Origin: Gammaproteobacteria bacterium
GTDB taxonomy: Bacteria; Pseudomonadota; Gammaproteobacteria; JAURND01
DNA: 6,749 nucleotides
Assembly: GCA_030830425.1 (NCBI GenBank)
Contig: JAURND010000038.1
Location: 1 to 6,749, forward strand
Reading direction: 5' to 3'
This document shows, one piece after another, positions 4,342 through 6,749 of this stretch. The notes under the pieces were generated by a model that worked only from the letters and a program-made list of their open reading frames with translations, was not told the DNA's origin and ran no database searches. The stretch's first letter is position 1. Each line of letters begins with the position of its first letter. The translations under genes were made by a program, and so were the position numbers.

Positions 4342-6749
4342 TTAGTGCTGATTAATGCGACACAACGGCTTAAGGTCACAATAACGACAAGTCTGCTGTT
4401 TATGTTTGGGATCTACTTTTGCAAATCCTGATGAAAATTGCTCAGCTAAATGATGTAAAGCCAAATGTTGGTGTGCATAAAAATCACCCCAAGTTTTAAC
4501 CTTATCATATTTTTGTTGGGTAATCGATTGCACCCCAGGGATCTCTTCGTGTTTCTCAGTGAGCCCCTTAAATTGTCGCTGTTTTGCTGAAACTTGTGCG
4601 AACAATATTCCTTTGATCGCTGGCTGCTTCACTAAACCATAGAGCGGCATTTGCGGGTCATCAGGGCGCTCTCCAAACCAATCTGCTGGGTTACAGTGGC
4701 CCGTTTTATAATCAATTAAAATATGCGTGCCATCTGCCAACCGATCTTCTCTGTCAATGCGAAACTGAAAAGACAACCCAGAAAACAATACGCCTTGTTT
4801 TTCCTCTAGCGCAACAATCTGAAAAGGTGCGCGTGTTTTTTCAATCTCCAGCCAGCTTTTAATTTGTGCGATCAGACGCTGCTTTTCTAGCACTAAAAAC
4901 TGAGACCTTAAAGTGAAAGGCCGCTTTTTTGCCATCACATTGAGTACTTCATCTGCCGTTATTCGCAATAAAGTATCTAACTTGTTTTTTGGATATTGCA
5001 CGAGGGTTTGATGATTTTTTAATCTGCACCAGATTTTTTCTAGCATACGATGCAAGCACATCCCCCTTTCCTGATCCGTCATATTAAATGCTACGGTTGA
5101 CATGCTTGCAGCACCTAAACGTATACGCGCGAATGCTTTAAAAGGACACGCTGCTTGATATTTCAACACACTGGCGCCGCCACGCAGTGTTTCTTTGGAT
5201 GCTTGAAATTCAGGCCCGTAATCTTCTATATCCATCATCTTTGAAACGCTAGGATTGTTCTGGTTCTCATTTGCCATCCTCACATAGGAGTCACTATGCT
5301 GCGGCGCCTCATGAGATCGACGCCTACCCATATCCTTCAAATCTGATGGGCATATGGTAAAAACTTGAATCTCATCAGCCGCTATCTCAGGCACATCGAT
5401 GATTAATCGACTCGGCGATTGCAGATGGTCTTCTTTTTGAGCGGCATAACTGAAAACGACTTTTTCGGCACTCTGACAAAAACGTTGCACTAAGGCGCGG
5501 CTATAACTTAATTCGCGTTCATGCGAGGCCTTAGGCATGCGATGCAAACGTTGCAGATGAATGGGTATAAATGGATTGGGCGATAAAGCAGCAGGCCAGT
5601 TGGAATCAGTCATCCCCGAAACCCATAAATGCTCAAACGATAATCCGATGGCTTCTAAGGCACCCAAAATTTGAACAGGCGCTTCTGCTGATATTTCTGG
5701 TTGAAAAACCGTACTCTTAGCCAGCGCAGATAAATGATATAACGCCAATGATAAGGAAATGGGTTTTTGAAGCACCCTCTCTAGCTGGCAAAATTCGGTC
5801 AGCAAAGATTGCCAACGCTGCACCTGCGGGTGCTCTGCGTGATTAAGGGAACGCTCACCCGGCCATCCCATGATTTGTAGCTGTTCATCAAAATAATCAC
5901 GCCAACCTAATATGGTTTGACTGGCCAAATTGGATTCAAAGCGATTCAAATACTGCTGTATCTGAGAAAGCCAAATAGGGCAACTCCCTTTTTTTTCCGA
6001 GAAATCTAATAGATGCTGCCAGTAGATATATGGCTCTTGAGTATCTTTTAACGAGACATCCAAACTAGCGCGACTCATCATTTCTTGTTCTGCACCACCT
6101 AAAAATGGTGAGGCGAGCAATCTAGTCAGCCTCTCCATCTCCAACGTTTGATGGCTCAAATTTAAAATATCAAACGCTGTGCGAATCAAGGGGAAATGAT
6201 GAAAAGCAAAACCGCCCGATAGGTTAAATGTCGCACGGGATGGAAAAGTCTGATTAAAAATTCGCTCAATGAGATAACGTTGCGACGTTAAATCGGGAAC
6301 AATACAACCGACACTTTTGTGAGGATCTTCAAGATGTCGTTCATAAGCCCATTTGGCCATCGCGATTAATTCTGCTTCTTCACTCTCCACTCGCATTTTT
6401 TCGGACTTAGCTGCAGAAACGATAGGCGCGTGAATGCGTACCTCACAGACTTGTGACAACACTTTAAAAAGTCGCTGAATCTGCGGTGGAGATTCTTCAA
6501 AACCTGCGATGATGATCGAATACGGCAATTTGATTTCTCGATTAGCAATCGCTGCTATCACACGATCCGTACAAGTGCCTCGATCAATCCATTTTTCTTT
6601 CAGACAAGTTTGCTCAAACAAAGTGGCCCAACGGTAAAACGCATTGATTTCAGCCGATTCATGATTGCGAAAATCGGTATAAGCGATTTGCCAACTTTTG
6701 AGCAGATGCCAAGCGTCTTTGACCGTTTCCGCTAGTCCTCGAGTAGACA
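4342..6749 (-). CDS. AddB-like PD-(D/E)XK nuclease / probable DNA repair protein (5' end outside window)
   Basis: This cytosolic recombination/repair protein resembles the AddB subunit of AddAB and the 'probable DNA repair protein' family (TIGR03623, about 900 aa). The open frame continues from the right edge without a stop, giving 801 visible codons, so roughly 100 N-terminal residues including any Walker A region are missing. The middle is a UvrD/AddB-type helicase-like fold, with L..LLASPFLGG near 6100-6130 and WVSGMTDSNWP at 5593-5625. The C-terminal RecB-type nuclease shows H (5050-5052), D (4753-4755), D and K of IDYKTG (4711-4713 and 4705-4707) and Q of QMPLYG (4651-4653). Four cysteines frame it: ACPFKAF (5146-5148), then C-x2-C-x5-C at 4387-4389, 4378-4380 and 4360-4362. 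This is the iron-staple 4Fe-4S pattern of AddB. All key residues are intact. An AddA/UvrD-like helicase partner is expected but is not the next gene downstream. Confidence 0.9.
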   Translation of the reverse strand, partial: STRGLAETVKDAWHLLKSWQIAYTDFRNHESAEINAFYRWATLFEQTCLKEKWIDRGTCTDRVIAAIANREIKLPYSIIIAGFEESPPQIQRLFKVLSQVCEVRIHAPIVSAAKSEKMRVESEEAELIAMAKWAYERHLEDPHKSVGCIVPDLTSQRYLIERIFNQTFPSRATFNLSGGFAFHHFPLIRTAFDILNLSHQTLEMERLTRLLASPFLGGAEQEMMSRASLDVSLKDTQEPYIYWQHLLDFSEKKGSCPIWLSQIQQYLNRFESNLASQTILGWRDYFDEQLQIMGWPGERSLNHAEHPQVQRWQSLLTEFCQLERVLQKPISLSLALYHLSALAKSTVFQPEISAEAPVQILGALEAIGLSFEHLWVSGMTDSNWPAALSPNPFIPIHLQRLHRMPKASHERELSYSRALVQRFCQSAEKVVFSYAAQKEDHLQSPSRLIIDVPEIAADEIQVFTICPSDLKDMGRRRSHEAPQHSDSYVRMANENQNNPSVSKMMDIEDYGPEFQASKETLRGGASVLKYQAACPFKAFARIRLGAASMSTVAFNMTDQERGMCLHRMLEKIWCRLKNHQTLVQYPKNKLDTLLRITADEVLNVMAKKRPFTLRSQFLVLEKQRLIAQIKSWLEIEKTRAPFQIVALEEKQGVLFSGLSFQFRIDREDRLADGTHILIDYKTGHCNPADWFGERPDDPQMPLYGLVKQPAIKGILFAQVSAKQRQFKGLTEKHEEIPGVQSITQQKYDKVKTWGDFYAHQHLALHHLAEQFSSGFAKVDPKHKQQTCRYCDLKPLCRINQH

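Noticed and set aside
6366..6548. Second minus-strand frame of 60 codons inside the nuclease gene
   Set aside because: It overlaps the nuclease in another frame, and the nuclease frame is uninterrupted there, so it does not indicate a frameshift.
6619..6621. TTG at 6621 as the start of the nuclease gene
   Set aside because: The frame stays open for 42 more codons to the window edge (visible peptide ...GLAETVKDAWHLLKSW...), with family-like sequence and no ATG, so the gene is simply cut by the window.
1..6749. CRISPR array, tRNA or rRNA genes
   Set aside because: No regularly spaced repeats and no cloverleaf or rRNA-like tracts were seen. Almost all sequence is accounted for by protein-coding genes.

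Overview
The window is a moderately AT-rich stretch (three lines I counted by hand were 35-42% GC) in which every gene I can support lies on the minus strand. The gene set points to a gammaproteobacterium: a NadC of ordinary proteobacterial type, an HAE-1 (MexI/MexW-like) RND drug-efflux permease, and an AddB-like nuclease of the kind found in beta- and gammaproteobacteria. Something near the Legionellales is a guess only.

Layout in the direction of transcription (high to low coordinates). (1) Positions 6749-4342: a large AddB-type PD-(D/E)XK nuclease/repair protein that enters from the right edge, so its N-terminus is missing. (2) Positions 4341-4132: a 210-bp gap packed with symmetric DNA. 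It holds a 75-bp block bounded by perfect 12-bp inverted repeats, a perfect TATAAT overlapping one repeat, two perfect stem-loops whose loops are complementary over 5 nt, and a strong Shine-Dalgarno site. (3) Positions 4131-1060: a complete RND efflux permease with no adaptor (MFP) gene beside it. (4) Positions 1063-191: a complete nadC (quinolinate phosphoribosyltransferase) overlapping the permease stop by 4 bp (ATGA), so the two are probably co-transcribed and translationally coupled. (5) Positions 190-1: the remnant downstream of nadC. It ends in the first 21 codons of an IS30-family transposase that runs off the left edge, preceded by a 9-bp hairpin that ends 1 nt before its start codon.

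The genes do not form an obvious pathway. The nuclease belongs to recombinational DNA repair, the RND protein to efflux across the envelope, and NadC to NAD biosynthesis. The unusual points are the tight coupling of an efflux permease to nadC, the elaborate leader in front of the permease, and the insertion sequence that has landed just past nadC, possibly inside a small gene that once followed it. No RNA genes, CRISPR arrays or canonical intrinsic terminators were found, and no gene-free stretch exceeds 300 bases.
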